NCBI GenBank assembly: GCA_947476195.1
Contig: CANJPT010000048.1
Location: forward strand, 1 to 33,544
Direction of reading: 5' to 3'
DNA from: Lewinellaceae bacterium
GTDB taxonomy: Bacteria; Bacteroidota; Bacteroidia; Chitinophagales; Saprospiraceae
DNA length: 33,544 bases
Positions 6,802-14,695 of the stretch are shown in pieces. The notes beneath the pieces were generated by a model. That model saw only the letters and a program-made list of their open reading frames with translations, searched no databases and had not been told where the DNA came from. Position 1 is the first letter of the stretch, and each line of letters begins with the position of its first letter. The translations under genes and the position numbers were made by a program.

Positions 6802-9141
6802 ATGAAATACTCCTTCCTGGCTTATTTTCTTTTGTTGTTCCCGATAATCAGCGCTGCCCAAAATGCCACTGTCACTGGCACGCTACGCGATAGTCAAAAC
6901 GGCGAAACACTTATTGGCGCTACCGTACAAGCCCCTGGTCTGGGAAAAGGTAATGCCAGCAACGAATATGGTTTTTACTCGCTTACGCTGCCGGAAGGAA
7001 AGGATTCTATCCTTTTGCGTTTCGCTTACATTGGCTATCAAACGCTGAATTTAAATGTTCTTCCGAAAGGGTCGGTCAACCTGAACATTGAACTCATTCC
7101 TGTAGGAGCCATGCTGGAAGAGGTAGTCATTGAAGCCAATGGTTTGGACGAAAAACGGCGGAGTACCGAAATGTCGGTTTCTACTATTTCAACCCGTGAT
7201 GTAAAGGCACTACCGGCACTTTTTGGAGAAACCGATATCATCAAAATTCTGCAGCTCAAACCAGGTATCACACCGGGAGCTGAAGGTACAACGGGGCTTT
7301 TCGTACGGGGAGGTAATAATGATCAAAATCTCATTGTATTGGACGAAGCTGTGGTGTACAATGCCAACCACTTATTTGGTTTTTTTAGCACTTTCAACTC
7401 AGACGCCGTAAAAGATCTGAAAGTCTATAAGGGCGGATTTCCTGCACAATACGGAGGGCGTTTGTCTTCTGTGATAGATGTTCGAATGAAAGAAGGAAAC
7501 AGCAAAAAACTGAGCGGAACGGGCGGAATTGGCTCAATCTCAAGCAGATTGACGTTAGAAGGTCCCATTCAAAAAAACAAATCCTCCTTTATTATCAGCG
7601 GTCGACGCACCTATGCCGATGTGATTACGGAAGCGATCAACCAGTCAAACAAAGACAATCCCGATTTCAATAAAATTCCCCGATATTACTTCTATGACCT
7701 CAATACAAAGGTCAATTTCACCCTTTCTCCCAAAGACAGGCTTTATCTGAGCGGCTATTTTGGGCGGGACGTGTTCACCTTTAAGGACCCAACTTTCGAT
7801 TTTCGTTTTGACTGGGGCAATGCCACCGGCTCCGCACGCTGGAACCACACTTTTGGCCCAAAACTTTTTTCCAATACCACATTTACTTATTCAGATTACC
7901 GGTATGAGATTGCAAACCAGCTTCAAGGGTTTTCCTTTACGCTGGGGAGTAATGTGAAGGATGCAAATACAAAAGTGGATTTTTACTGGCAACCAAACAA
8001 TACGCATACAGTGCGTTTTGGAGGAAACATTACCTATCACGATTTCATCACAGCCCGTCTAAAGGCTGGCAGCGATGATGGACAGGTGCGGTTTGAATCC
8101 GGACAGGATTTCCAAGGTTGGGAATACGGGGCTTATGTTGCAGATGAGTGGGCTTTTAAACGAATGAAGTTGAATTATGGCCTTCGACTTTCCATGTGGC
8201 AAAACAGCCCGGCTTTTTACGCCAATTTAGAACCTCGAATTGCCGCCAATTATGAGGTAAACAAACGGCTTTCTATAAAGGCCTCCTACGCCCGAATGAA
8301 TCAATATGTGCACCTGTTGGCTAGCAGCGGTCTTTCTTTGCCGACCGATATATGGTACCCCAGTACAACAGGTGTAAAGCCCGAGATCAGTGATCAAATT
8401 GCAATTGGCACTTCCTATCTGCTTGGAAATCAGATATTAGTAACCTGGGAGGCCTGGTATAAATTACTGCAAAATTCTGTAGACCTAAAAGATGGGGCGC
8501 AACTTTTTGGCAACGACGATCTCGAACAAGAACTCACCATCGGCCGGGGATATGCTTACAGTCCGATCGAGTTGGAAATTGAAAAAAAAGAAGGTCGGCT
8601 AACCGGATGGATTGGATACACTCTGGCCTGGGTTAAGCGTGGTGATTTCCCGGAAATAGACAATGGAACCTGGTTTTCACCCCGCTTTGATACCCGACAC
8701 AATATTAGTGTGGTTGCGCTTTGGGATGCCTTAAAATGGAAGAAAAAAGGGAAAGGCAAATCCTTGCAGCTCACCGCTACCTGGGTATACTCTTCCGGAT
8801 ATCAGACATGGTTGCCTGGTGGACGGTTCTCTTTTCAGGATGTACCCGGTGCACCTTTTCAACCAGTTGTTCCATATTATGGGCCTCGAAATACATTCCG
8901 ATATCCCGCCTACACCCGGGCTGATCTTGGTATTGTTTACAAATGGAAAAGAATAAATCGCTTTGAAAACGACCTGACCTTAAGTTTGTTTAACGCCACC
9001 AACCGTCGCAATCCCTATTTCATAACGATCGCAGTGGAAACTGCAGAAACGCCCGTGGGTGAAGTCCCCATTGGAATTAAAGCCAAACAGGTCTCCCTGT
9101 TCCCAATCCTTCCAAGTCTAACCTGGAATTTTAAGTTTTGA
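6802..9141 (+). CDS. TonB-dependent outer-membrane receptor with carboxypeptidase-regulatory-like N-domain
   Basis: A 779-residue outer-membrane transporter. Residues 1-19 are a signal peptide; about 20-105 form a CarboxypepD_reg-like domain (TVTGTLRDSQNGETLIGATV, then NEYGFYSLTLPEG). The plug follows at about 120-225, with GLFVRGGNNDQNLIVLDEA and the closing PAQYGGRLSSVIDVRMKEG. The rest is a barrel with many YxF/W strands ending in a C-terminal Phe (LTWNFKF). It would take up a bound substrate with energy from TonB/ExbBD. No SusD-like partner is present; instead a DUF4249 lipoprotein gene follows by 102 bases, the usual partner of this receptor type. The substrate is unknown. Confidence 0.9.
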   Translation: MKYSFLAYFLLLFPIISAAQNATVTGTLRDSQNGETLIGATVQAPGLGKGNASNEYGFYSLTLPEGKDSILLRFAYIGYQTLNLNVLPKGSVNLNIELIPVGAMLEEVVIEANGLDEKRRSTEMSVSTISTRDVKALPALFGETDIIKILQLKPGITPGAEGTTGLFVRGGNNDQNLIVLDEAVVYNANHLFGFFSTFNSDAVKDLKVYKGGFPAQYGGRLSSVIDVRMKEGNSKKLSGTGGIGSISSRLTLEGPIQKNKSSFIISGRRTYADVITEAINQSNKDNPDFNKIPRYYFYDLNTKVNFTLSPKDRLYLSGYFGRDVFTFKDPTFDFRFDWGNATGSARWNHTFGPKLFSNTTFTYSDYRYEIANQLQGFSFTLGSNVKDANTKVDFYWQPNNTHTVRFGGNITYHDFITARLKAGSDDGQVRFESGQDFQGWEYGAYVADEWAFKRMKLNYGLRLSMWQNSPAFYANLEPRIAANYEVNKRLSIKASYARMNQYVHLLASSGLSLPTDIWYPSTTGVKPEISDQIAIGTSYLLGNQILVTWEAWYKLLQNSVDLKDGAQLFGNDDLEQELTIGRGYAYSPIELEIEKKEGRLTGWIGYTLAWVKRGDFPEIDNGTWFSPRFDTRHNISVVALWDALKWKKKGKGKSLQLTATWVYSSGYQTWLPGGRFSFQDVPGAPFQPVVPYYGPRNTFRYPAYTRADLGIVYKWKRINRFENDLTLSLFNATNRRNPYFITIAVETAETPVGEVPIGIKAKQVSLFPILPSLTWNFKF

Positions 9142-9243
9142 GGGCGCTGCAGATTCAATTATCATACACATTGACCAACCTTGGAACTTGCTGCCTGAAA
9201 TGCTATATTTTGGCACCCCGGATCCATCCTAACTTTCAATAAA

Positions 9244-10095
9244 ATGAAGCTCAATATTTTAAAATTTTTGCTCCCGGTAGCAGTGATTTTCGTTTTAACA
9301 GCCTGTAACCTTTCTAAAGTAATCGAAATAGAACTCCCGGAATACGAGCCTCAACCTGTTGTGGAATTTTACCTGGAACCAGGCAAACCATTCCGGATGC
9401 TCCTGACCCGGAGTTATGCCTTCTTTGACAACCTTGGTTTGGATTCAACCTTTCTTCAAAACACCCTGATCGATGGTGCATTGGTAATGGTTACCTACAA
9501 TGGAAAGACTGACACCTTAAAAAATCAACTCACAGCAGATTTTAATCCAATCAAGATCTTCAATTATGTGGGTCAGCAAATAGTACCTGCAACCCCAGGT
9601 ACCGAGTTTTTGCTAAACATCCGCTTAGCTGAAGGAACTGAGATCACAGCCACCACAAAGATGCTTTCAGTGGTTCCCATAGACAGTGTTGTAATTGAAT
9701 TCAGCGCAGATATTGACACCCTTGCCCGGGCGATCACCTATATTTCTGATGATTTAACGCAGAAAAATTACTATCGCAGGTTATTGAATTACAACTCTTT
9801 AGATAGTTTTCCAGATCAAGATTTTGTCTTGACCGACCAGCTTTCCCAAACAAAGACCATTGCCTTTGGCACCGGGTACGAATTGGCAGTTGGCGATACC
9901 GTTTTCAATACCATTTTTCATGTTTCTGAGGAGTATTACGATTTTATCGAGAGCGTTCAATTGGCGGTTGCTGGAAACCTTAACCCTTTTGCGCAACCTT
10001 CACCGATCAAGAGCAATGTGCAGGGATCGGCCAACCCGATCGGTATTTTTGCTCCACTGGTATTTTTCCGGGACACTACAATCGTAACCAGGTAA
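9244..10095 (+). CDS. DUF4249-family lipoprotein
   Basis: A 283-residue lipoprotein: hydrophobic signal then LTAC with lipidated Cys21. The following IEIELPEYEPQPVVEFYLEPGKPFRMLLTRSY is the typical DUF4249 start, and later segments (FYDFIESVQLAVAGNLNPFAQPSPIKSNVQGSANPIGIF) match its conserved end. The family has no known biochemical function; it is nearly always encoded beside a TonB-dependent receptor, as here, so an accessory role at the outer membrane, perhaps in substrate binding, is inferred. A possible separate promoter exists (TTG 9210-9212 and TAACTTTC 9230-9237), but co-transcription with the receptor is as likely. Confidence 0.85.
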   Translation: MKLNILKFLLPVAVIFVLTACNLSKVIEIELPEYEPQPVVEFYLEPGKPFRMLLTRSYAFFDNLGLDSTFLQNTLIDGALVMVTYNGKTDTLKNQLTADFNPIKIFNYVGQQIVPATPGTEFLLNIRLAEGTEITATTKMLSVVPIDSVVIEFSADIDTLARAITYISDDLTQKNYYRRLLNYNSLDSFPDQDFVLTDQLSQTKTIAFGTGYELAVGDTVFNTIFHVSEEYYDFIESVQLAVAGNLNPFAQPSPIKSNVQGSANPIGIFAPLVFFRDTTIVTR

Positions 10096-10183
10096 CCATC
10101 CTGGTGTCGACCAGAAAAAGGGTGCCTCCATAAAGGATTTCTAACTTGTTGGCATGAAATAATATGTTGAAAAGTAGCAATTT

Positions 10184-10218
10184 AAACAGCTAAGGCTTTA
10201 AAAACCTTAGCCGTTTTT
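10184..10218 (+). terminator. Terminator between convergent DUF4249 and DUF4252 genes
   Basis: GCTAAGG (10189-10195) pairs with CCTTAGC (10205-10211). One mismatch and a few A-T/C-G pairs (10184-10187 with 10213-10216) extend the stem, and five T (10214-10218) follow. It sits about 90 bases past the DUF4249 stop and would end that transcript. The A-rich 5' side may let it act on the minus strand too. Confidence 0.55.
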
Positions 10219-10336
10219 ACTGTAAATGCTAAGCCAGGCCGTGGAGACGCCCGCTTATTTATCGCTTAAGTGGGAGTGTTTAGAAATTTATACCAAGCTT
10301 TGACACAGATTTCTAAAAAATCCAACTTAAGTACCC

Positions 10337-10876
10337 TTAAGCCCGAATCACCGGCACTTTCAATATATCCGGAATATTTGGCGACCCATCTTTCTTTTTA
10401 CCCTCTTTCCGCGACTTTTCTATTACTTTATTGATCTCATCCAACCTGAATTTGCCTTTTAAGGATACGAGACCGGCTCCTTCAGATGAACAGAATAGCA
10501 CCACAACCTTTTTTATGGTATTACCCTTAGATTTGGCAAGGATCCTCACATGTGTTTTTTCAGTTCGAACTGTTACCAATTCATCGAGACCTCGCCGTTT
10601 GGACTTTTTCACAAATCGCTTCATATCCCGATCCGTGAACGGACTTTCTTCCTCAAAAAACAACACCCGTGTCTTGTGAATCTTGCGCAGCAATTTACGA
10701 TCATCTCTCTCCTCAACAAAGGCTGTAGCAATGGTACTGGCCCAACGAGGAATGCTCACCGCAATAGCCCCATTGTAATCTTTATATTTCCAGTAAAGGC
10801 CATAGTCCTGAGCTTGCAAAACGTTGATCGTCAATAAAAAAGCAGTTAAAAAATAAATTATTTTCATCGTGGACAT
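10337..10876 (-). CDS. Secreted DUF4252-domain protein (second copy)
   Basis: A 179-residue exported protein: MSTMKIIYFLTAFLLTINVLQAQ is a signal peptide with no lipobox. The mature part has the DUF4252 layout: a helical start, then strands around TRVLFFEEESPF, DELVTVRTEKTHVRILAKSKGNTIKKVVVLF, and GAGLVSLKGKFRLDEINKVIEK at the end, parallel to the upstream paralogue. Its start overlaps the upstream stop by one base (TGATG), indicating coupled translation; this decides the ATG at 10876 over the one three codons later. It lies last in the sigma/anti-sigma operon. Function is unknown. It is strongly basic (KKSKRRG, KSRKEGKKK), unlike the more acidic first copy. Confidence 0.8.
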   Translation of the reverse strand: MSTMKIIYFLTAFLLTINVLQAQDYGLYWKYKDYNGAIAVSIPRWASTIATAFVEERDDRKLLRKIHKTRVLFFEEESPFTDRDMKRFVKKSKRRGLDELVTVRTEKTHVRILAKSKGNTIKKVVVLFCSSEGAGLVSLKGKFRLDEINKVIEKSRKEGKKKDGSPNIPDILKVPVIRA

Positions 10877-11403
10877 CAGTGTTTAGTGGTTTTAATTTTT
10901 TCCAGTTCCTTAGCCCCTTCTACATCGAGCACTTTGGAGAGCGCGGAGATTTTGTCCAGGTCGATCTTACCTGTAAAACTTAGCAGCACAAATTCATCGG
11001 GTTTACCCACCAGCAAAAGTAGTTCTTCAATGATATTACCTGAATCCTTAGTCCAGATGCGGACGTTTTCATCTTTTTCACGCACCGTAAGCAACTCTGA
11101 ATACTCATTGGCAGGCACTTTCAAGAGTGCCGCCTTGTAGAGGGACATACCATCTGCGATACTGTCCGCAACAAGTACGCGCAATCCACTAAGGTCTTTT
11201 ACCACGTCGCGGATGTTATTCCAGTCTTCATCGTCTGTCTCTATCTTAGCAGCAAGCTGGAAAAGTTTCGGAGCAATAAACACTACCGTAAAACGCTCGT
11301 CATCAGCGTATTGATCGAAAAAGCGCGTAATAGCATCGTTCTGCGCAGTAGCAGAAATTGCTCCAGCAATCAGGAAGATCGTCGAAAAAAATAGTCGTTT
11401 CAT
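10876..11403 (-). CDS. Secreted DUF4252-domain protein (first copy)
   Basis: A 175-residue exported protein with a cleavable signal (MKRLFFSTIFLIAGAISATAQ, no lipobox cysteine). Family features are the helical DAITRFFDQYADDERFTVVFIAPKLFQLA, the strand GLRVLVADS, the YSELLTVREKDENVRIWTKDSGN core and EFVLLSFTGKIDLDKISALSK. These align segment by segment with the downstream protein, so the two are old tandem duplicates that have diverged widely. DUF4252 has no assigned biochemistry; in Bacteroidota such genes commonly follow an ECF sigma factor, as they do here. It is separated from the anti-sigma gene by a 255-base gap. Confidence 0.82.
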   Translation of the reverse strand: MKRLFFSTIFLIAGAISATAQNDAITRFFDQYADDERFTVVFIAPKLFQLAAKIETDDEDWNNIRDVVKDLSGLRVLVADSIADGMSLYKAALLKVPANEYSELLTVREKDENVRIWTKDSGNIIEELLLLVGKPDEFVLLSFTGKIDLDKISALSKVLDVEGAKELEKIKTTKH

Positions 11404-11658
11404 AGCTTAAAAAATCTGTGTTACGAATTTGATGATTGAATGATTTGAAATTTTGGGCTTTGTTTTTTTGGACCTTAAATGCTTTGATCTGGAACTTAGC
11501 GCATGTTTGGCATTTGGGGTTTAGACAAAATTTGTAGCCCTAACTGGGGTGTCTAATTCGAACATTTCAGCAAAAAGCGAAATAAAATTTGCCCGTTGTA
11601 GCCCGGATCTAAAATCCAGAACAAGCGATTAAAGGCTACCGTCCCGACGTCTGCCATG
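11404..11658. other. Intergenic gap inside the sigma-factor cluster
   Basis: No gene is supported here. The only structures I see are an inverted repeat GTAGCC (11598-11603) with GGCTAC (11634-11639) and a small GGAT/ATCC pair in its loop. There is no T-tract for a terminator and no exact TAnnTTTG on the minus strand, so I cannot tell whether the DUF4252 pair has its own promoter. Confidence 0.3.
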
Positions 11659-12261
11659 CTACCCTGTTTTCCTTTTTGGGATTTTTTCCATCCTTTCGAG
11701 ATAAGTCGCACCTTTTATGGCTTCATTGCGACCTGCGTACAGTTTGGATGAAACGAGAGCGAGCGCTGCCTTTATTTCAGCCATGGCCATGGCTGTTTCA
11801 GAATCTATGAATGGAGTGGTTTTTACGCGCTTGCGCGAAGCTTTTCTTTTAATCGACAAGGTGTTTTGTGCCGGTTGAGCCTCTATGGCTAAGGAGCTTG
11901 GTGGTTTTTCTACAACTTTTTGGATTTTAATTGACTGAGATGATTCATCAATTGTATTGGCTGCCGTTTGGATTGTCGTATCCGCTGCTCTAAACATCCA
12001 CCAACCGGCAGTTAACAGTAGCGCAAGAGAAGCAGCAATGGCCCACAGATACCGTCGTGGGCGAATCCTTGCAGCCTTGGCCTTTGTGACCAGCTGCAAG
12101 GATTGCTCTTCCCGAATGGCCTGAAACATAGGTCCGATATGGCTCAATCGAGCATCTATTTGCCCCCCATTAAAGTACGCTTTGATCCTTCGCTCTTCTT
12201 CGAGCGTGGTCTCGCCCTCCCAATAGCGGTCTAGGATTTCCTGGACTTCTTCGTATTTCAT
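11659..12261 (-). CDS. Anti-sigma-factor-like single-pass membrane protein
   Basis: A 200-residue protein. Residues 1-32 (VQEILDRYWEGETTLEEERRIKAYF) match the N-terminal helix pair of Bacteroidota anti-sigma-like proteins, normally cytoplasmic. One transmembrane helix lies at about 72-90 (LWAIAASLALLLTAGWWMF). The remaining periplasmic part is Ser/Lys-rich and disordered-looking, then forms a helix around ETAMAMAEIKAALALVSSKL, a motif recurring at the end of such proteins. I use ATG 12261, because the family N-terminus starts there; the earlier in-frame start gives 26 residues without family character. It lies 89 bases after the sigma gene, so it likely binds and holds that sigma factor at the membrane. 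No classic zinc motif (HxxxCxxC) is present. Confidence 0.7.
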   Translation of the reverse strand: MKYEEVQEILDRYWEGETTLEEERRIKAYFNGGQIDARLSHIGPMFQAIREEQSLQLVTKAKAARIRPRRYLWAIAASLALLLTAGWWMFRAADTTIQTAANTIDESSQSIKIQKVVEKPPSSLAIEAQPAQNTLSIKRKASRKRVKTTPFIDSETAMAMAEIKAALALVSSKLYAGRNEAIKGATYLERMEKIPKRKTG

Positions 12262-12350
12262 TTTTTTCAAAATTTTGACTTTGAACGGTTGGACTTTAGA
12301 TTGTTTTGGACTTGACCTGATCGTTTGTCCAAGGTCCAACAGTCCCCTAT

Positions 12351-12851
12351 TTAATCGTTTATCATTTTTTTGCGAATGGCTTTTCGGGCGCGGTGCAGGT
12401 TGACTTTTACCTGGTCAAGACTAATCTGGAGCGCTGCTGCAATTTCGTCGTAGCTGAGTTCTTCAATATCCCGCAGGTGCATCACCAGTTTTTGTTTTTC
12501 AGGCAATTGTTGCATCATAAGTTTAACATGTGCTATCAAATCATTGCCTTCAGTAGCCTGTGCAGGTGTGACGGTGTCACTTTTCCTATCTACCTCTACC
12601 TCCAGTGGTGAGGTACGACGCAAGGTTTGGCTGCGGGTTTTATCAAGAGAGCGGTTTCGGGTCAGTGTCATGCACCAAGCCTCCCAATTTTGAACGTTTT
12701 CTGTTTGCGCAGGAGCTGTTTTCCAGACTTTTTCCATCACCTCCTGCACGACATCTTCTGCCTCGTGTACACTGCCGGTGATACGCAATGCGAATCGGTA
12801 GAGTTTGTGTCGGATAGGAAAAACCTGTTGGTGAAATAGATCCCAAGTCAT
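12351..12851 (-). CDS. ECF-type RNA polymerase sigma factor
   Basis: A 166-residue sigma-70 family factor with only regions 2 and 4. Region 2 spans about residues 3-75 (LYRFALRITGSVHEAEDVVQEVMEKVW binds core polymerase and the -10-like element; WEAWCMTLTRNRSLDKTRS follows). Region 4 spans about 110-160 (LPEKQKLVMHLRDIEELSYDEIAAALQISLDQVKVNLHRARKAIRK split by its helix-turn-helix) and contacts the -35-like element. I use ATG 12851; a TTG 14 codons upstream is less likely. It heads the cluster sigma - anti-sigma - DUF4252 - DUF4252, which it probably transcribes itself. The signal it answers is unknown. Confidence 0.92.
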   Translation of the reverse strand: MTWDLFHQQVFPIRHKLYRFALRITGSVHEAEDVVQEVMEKVWKTAPAQTENVQNWEAWCMTLTRNRSLDKTRSQTLRRTSPLEVEVDRKSDTVTPAQATEGNDLIAHVKLMMQQLPEKQKLVMHLRDIEELSYDEIAAALQISLDQVKVNLHRARKAIRKKMIND

Positions 12852-12930
12852 GCGATTCTTTCTGTGTCTAAAAAATGTACGAAACTGCACCAATTACAAA
12901 GCAGACGGCACAACAGAGGCGATGTTACAG

Positions 12931-12938
12931 CAAACATA
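12931..12938 (-). promoter_or_regulatory. -7-like box upstream of the ECF sigma gene
   Basis: TATGTTTG on the minus strand fits TAnnTTTG and lies about 80 bases before the sigma ATG. No clear TTG is found at the -33 distance. It would be the housekeeping promoter; an additional ECF-specific promoter cannot be recognised by eye. Confidence 0.3.
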
Positions 12939-12985
12939 ATTTTTCGGGAAATTTATTTAGAAACGGATGAGTTTGAAAAAACTTT

Positions 12986-13014
12986 TTGAGTCGCGAATAC
13001 GTTCGGTACTTTTA
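12986..13014 (+). promoter_or_regulatory. Promoter-like element for the small membrane protein
   Basis: TTG (12986-12988), 18 bases, then TACTTTTA (13007-13014) is a near match to the Bacteroidetes -33/-7 pattern (last base A for G). It lies inside the longer reading of the next gene, so it argues that translation starts at 13033 rather than 12967. Confidence 0.35.
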
Positions 13015-13032
13015 CGACCAACCAATTTCACT

Positions 13033-13470
13033 ATGATTAATCTTTCTGACAAAATCGATCGCCCGTTCGTTCAAGCACTCGTTATTTTCGTAGCCTCTTT
13101 TTTGATTATGGGCATCGGCTGGGCATGTACTGCCTCCGGTCTGATCGCATTTGAAAGGCTTTTTGCCTGGTCGATCGGTTCTGCGCTCATGCTCTTTTTC
13201 GCACTAATGAACAGTATTCTAAGCCTCCGGGCCGTCAGCTTTGCCAAATATTGGGGTGCTTCGATTTATAGTTATATAGGTCTGGCCATTGCAACGAGTA
13301 TGGCAGCCTGGGGGTTTTCAGGGGTCTCACTGGAAGAGGCTGGCAGTTACCGATGGATCTATATCGTAGTAACCGTCGGTTTTCTGGTTTTTCTTTCCCT
13401 GGTCAATTTATTGAAAATCATCGTGCGCTTTGCAGAAAATGAGGAGTGGAATCAACCTAGAAAACGGTAA
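13033..13470 (+). CDS. Small four-helix integral membrane protein, function unknown
   Basis: A 145-residue membrane protein with four predicted transmembrane helices: FVQALVIFVASFLIMGIGW, a second around LFAWSIGSALMLFFALMN, a third around IGLAIATSMAAWGF and a fourth around WIYIVVTVGFLVFLSLVN, with a charged C-terminal tail. I do not recognise the family. The ATG at 13033 is chosen because a promoter-like element precedes it and because the sequence MINLSDKIDRPF starts naturally; the ATG at 12967 would add 22 basic residues and cannot be excluded. It ends 11 bases before the OmpA-domain gene, so the two are probably co-transcribed, suggesting an envelope role. Confidence 0.7.
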   Translation: MINLSDKIDRPFVQALVIFVASFLIMGIGWACTASGLIAFERLFAWSIGSALMLFFALMNSILSLRAVSFAKYWGASIYSYIGLAIATSMAAWGFSGVSLEEAGSYRWIYIVVTVGFLVFLSLVNLLKIIVRFAENEEWNQPRKR

Positions 13471-13481
13471 ATGCTACATCT

Positions 13482-14654
13482 ATGCTAATTCCAAAAATTC
13501 ATTCATATTTAACCTCTAACGTACTTAGGAGTACTTTTCTGCTCCAAGGCCTCCTCTTCTTTGTATCTGTTGCACTCCCTGCTCAATCACTCTTTGATTC
13601 CCTATATGACGTAAGGATCATAGAAATTCATTTCAACTCCGGAAAATCTGATCTAAGTACCCAATCCAAGCAGGCCCTGGATTCCTTACTGAACAATTTC
13701 AAAGGAGCATCTATCGAAAAAACCGTTCGAATTACTGCGCATACCGACTCCATTGGCAACCTGGATTTCAACAATAAATTATCCGAGCAAAGAGCCGAAT
13801 CAGTCTCCAAATGGCTGATATCAAATGGGTTACCTGAAAAATCGATCATTGCTATTTCGGCTTTGGGCGAACTAGATCCCGTCCGCTCCAACGGCACAGA
13901 GGCAGGCAGATTACGGAACCGTCGAGCGACCGTAGAAGTGGCACGACGTGTTCCTATGGCCCTACTGGAAGGCCGTGTGACAGACAAAACAAGCGGGCAG
14001 GGCATAGAAACAACCATTTCCTTCCGTTCCAAAACCCGACAGGATTCTACCCGAACAGATAGCCTGGGGCATTATAGCGTTCGTATGCCTAAAGATACGG
14101 TGGTAAAGATCGAGGTGGTAGCAAAGAATTATTTCTTTGAATCCGTTACGATGAAAATCATGGGCAGCCCGGAATTGTACAAAAAGTATAAGTTCTCCCC
14201 CGATATAGCATTGCCTTCGGCCAAACCAGGGGAGAAAGCCGTAATCCGGGACCTATATTTTGTGGGAGATCAAGCAATACTCCTGAAGGTTTCGGAACCA
14301 CAATTGCCTATGATTTTAAAATTCATGCAATTGAATTCTGATCTGGTGATTGAGATAGGGGGGCATGTAAACGTACCACTACCATATCCTGAAAAACAAA
14401 ATTTTAAACTTCTTCCAGGCCAAACCCCCGCTGAATTTATGATGGCTCAACAGATTCCCTGGAAACAAGCCCTTTCAGAAAAACGCGCAGAAACCATCCT
14501 TCAATATCTACTAAAAAATGGCATCATGGCGTCCCGGATGACCGCAAAAGGCTACAAAAACGCCCAGATGTTGTTTCCATACGCCCGGGACGAACGCGAA
14601 CAACAGATGAACCGCCGGGTCGAGATCACTGTTACAGGAAGAACGAGTCATTAG
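13482..14654 (+). CDS. Envelope protein with two OmpA domains around a regulatory-like domain
   Basis: A 390-residue exported protein. The signal peptide has an unusually long N-region (hydrophobic core about 17-33, then LPAQS). Residues 45-155 are an OmpA-type peptidoglycan-binding domain with the key Asp89 (AHTDS) and Arg104 (EQRAES). About 160-240 form a CarboxypepD_reg-like domain (LLEGRVTDKTSGQGIETTISF). About 255-386 form a second OmpA-like domain with SEKRAET and NRRVEITV. There the usual GHTD is GHVN, and an insertion of about 20 residues separates it from the EKRA helix, so diaminopimelate binding may be lost or altered. It probably links the outer membrane or periplasm to the cell wall. 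No barrel is present. Confidence 0.85.
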   Translation: MLIPKIHSYLTSNVLRSTFLLQGLLFFVSVALPAQSLFDSLYDVRIIEIHFNSGKSDLSTQSKQALDSLLNNFKGASIEKTVRITAHTDSIGNLDFNNKLSEQRAESVSKWLISNGLPEKSIIAISALGELDPVRSNGTEAGRLRNRRATVEVARRVPMALLEGRVTDKTSGQGIETTISFRSKTRQDSTRTDSLGHYSVRMPKDTVVKIEVVAKNYFFESVTMKIMGSPELYKKYKFSPDIALPSAKPGEKAVIRDLYFVGDQAILLKVSEPQLPMILKFMQLNSDLVIEIGGHVNVPLPYPEKQNFKLLPGQTPAEFMMAQQIPWKQALSEKRAETILQYLLKNGIMASRMTAKGYKNAQMLFPYARDEREQQMNRRVEITVTGRTSH

Positions 14655-14680
14655 AATCAAGAATTTGTTGCAATTTGCCC

Positions 14681-14688
14681 TATCTTCG
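14681..14688 (+). promoter_or_regulatory. -7-like box immediately before the RluA gene
   Basis: TATCTTCG resembles TAnnTTTG with one change and ends seven bases before the ATG at 14696. If used, the mRNA would be almost leaderless. No TTG at the standard -33 spacing is evident. Confidence 0.3.
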
Positions 14689-14695
14689 CGCTAAT

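Noticed and set aside
11598-11639. GTAGCC/GGCTAC repeat as an attenuator in the sigma cluster
   Set aside because: The arms are only six bases with a 30-base loop and no T-run.
12967-13032. Earlier ATG for the small membrane protein
   Set aside because: A promoter-like element lies inside this stretch, favouring the ATG at 13033, although it cannot be fully excluded.
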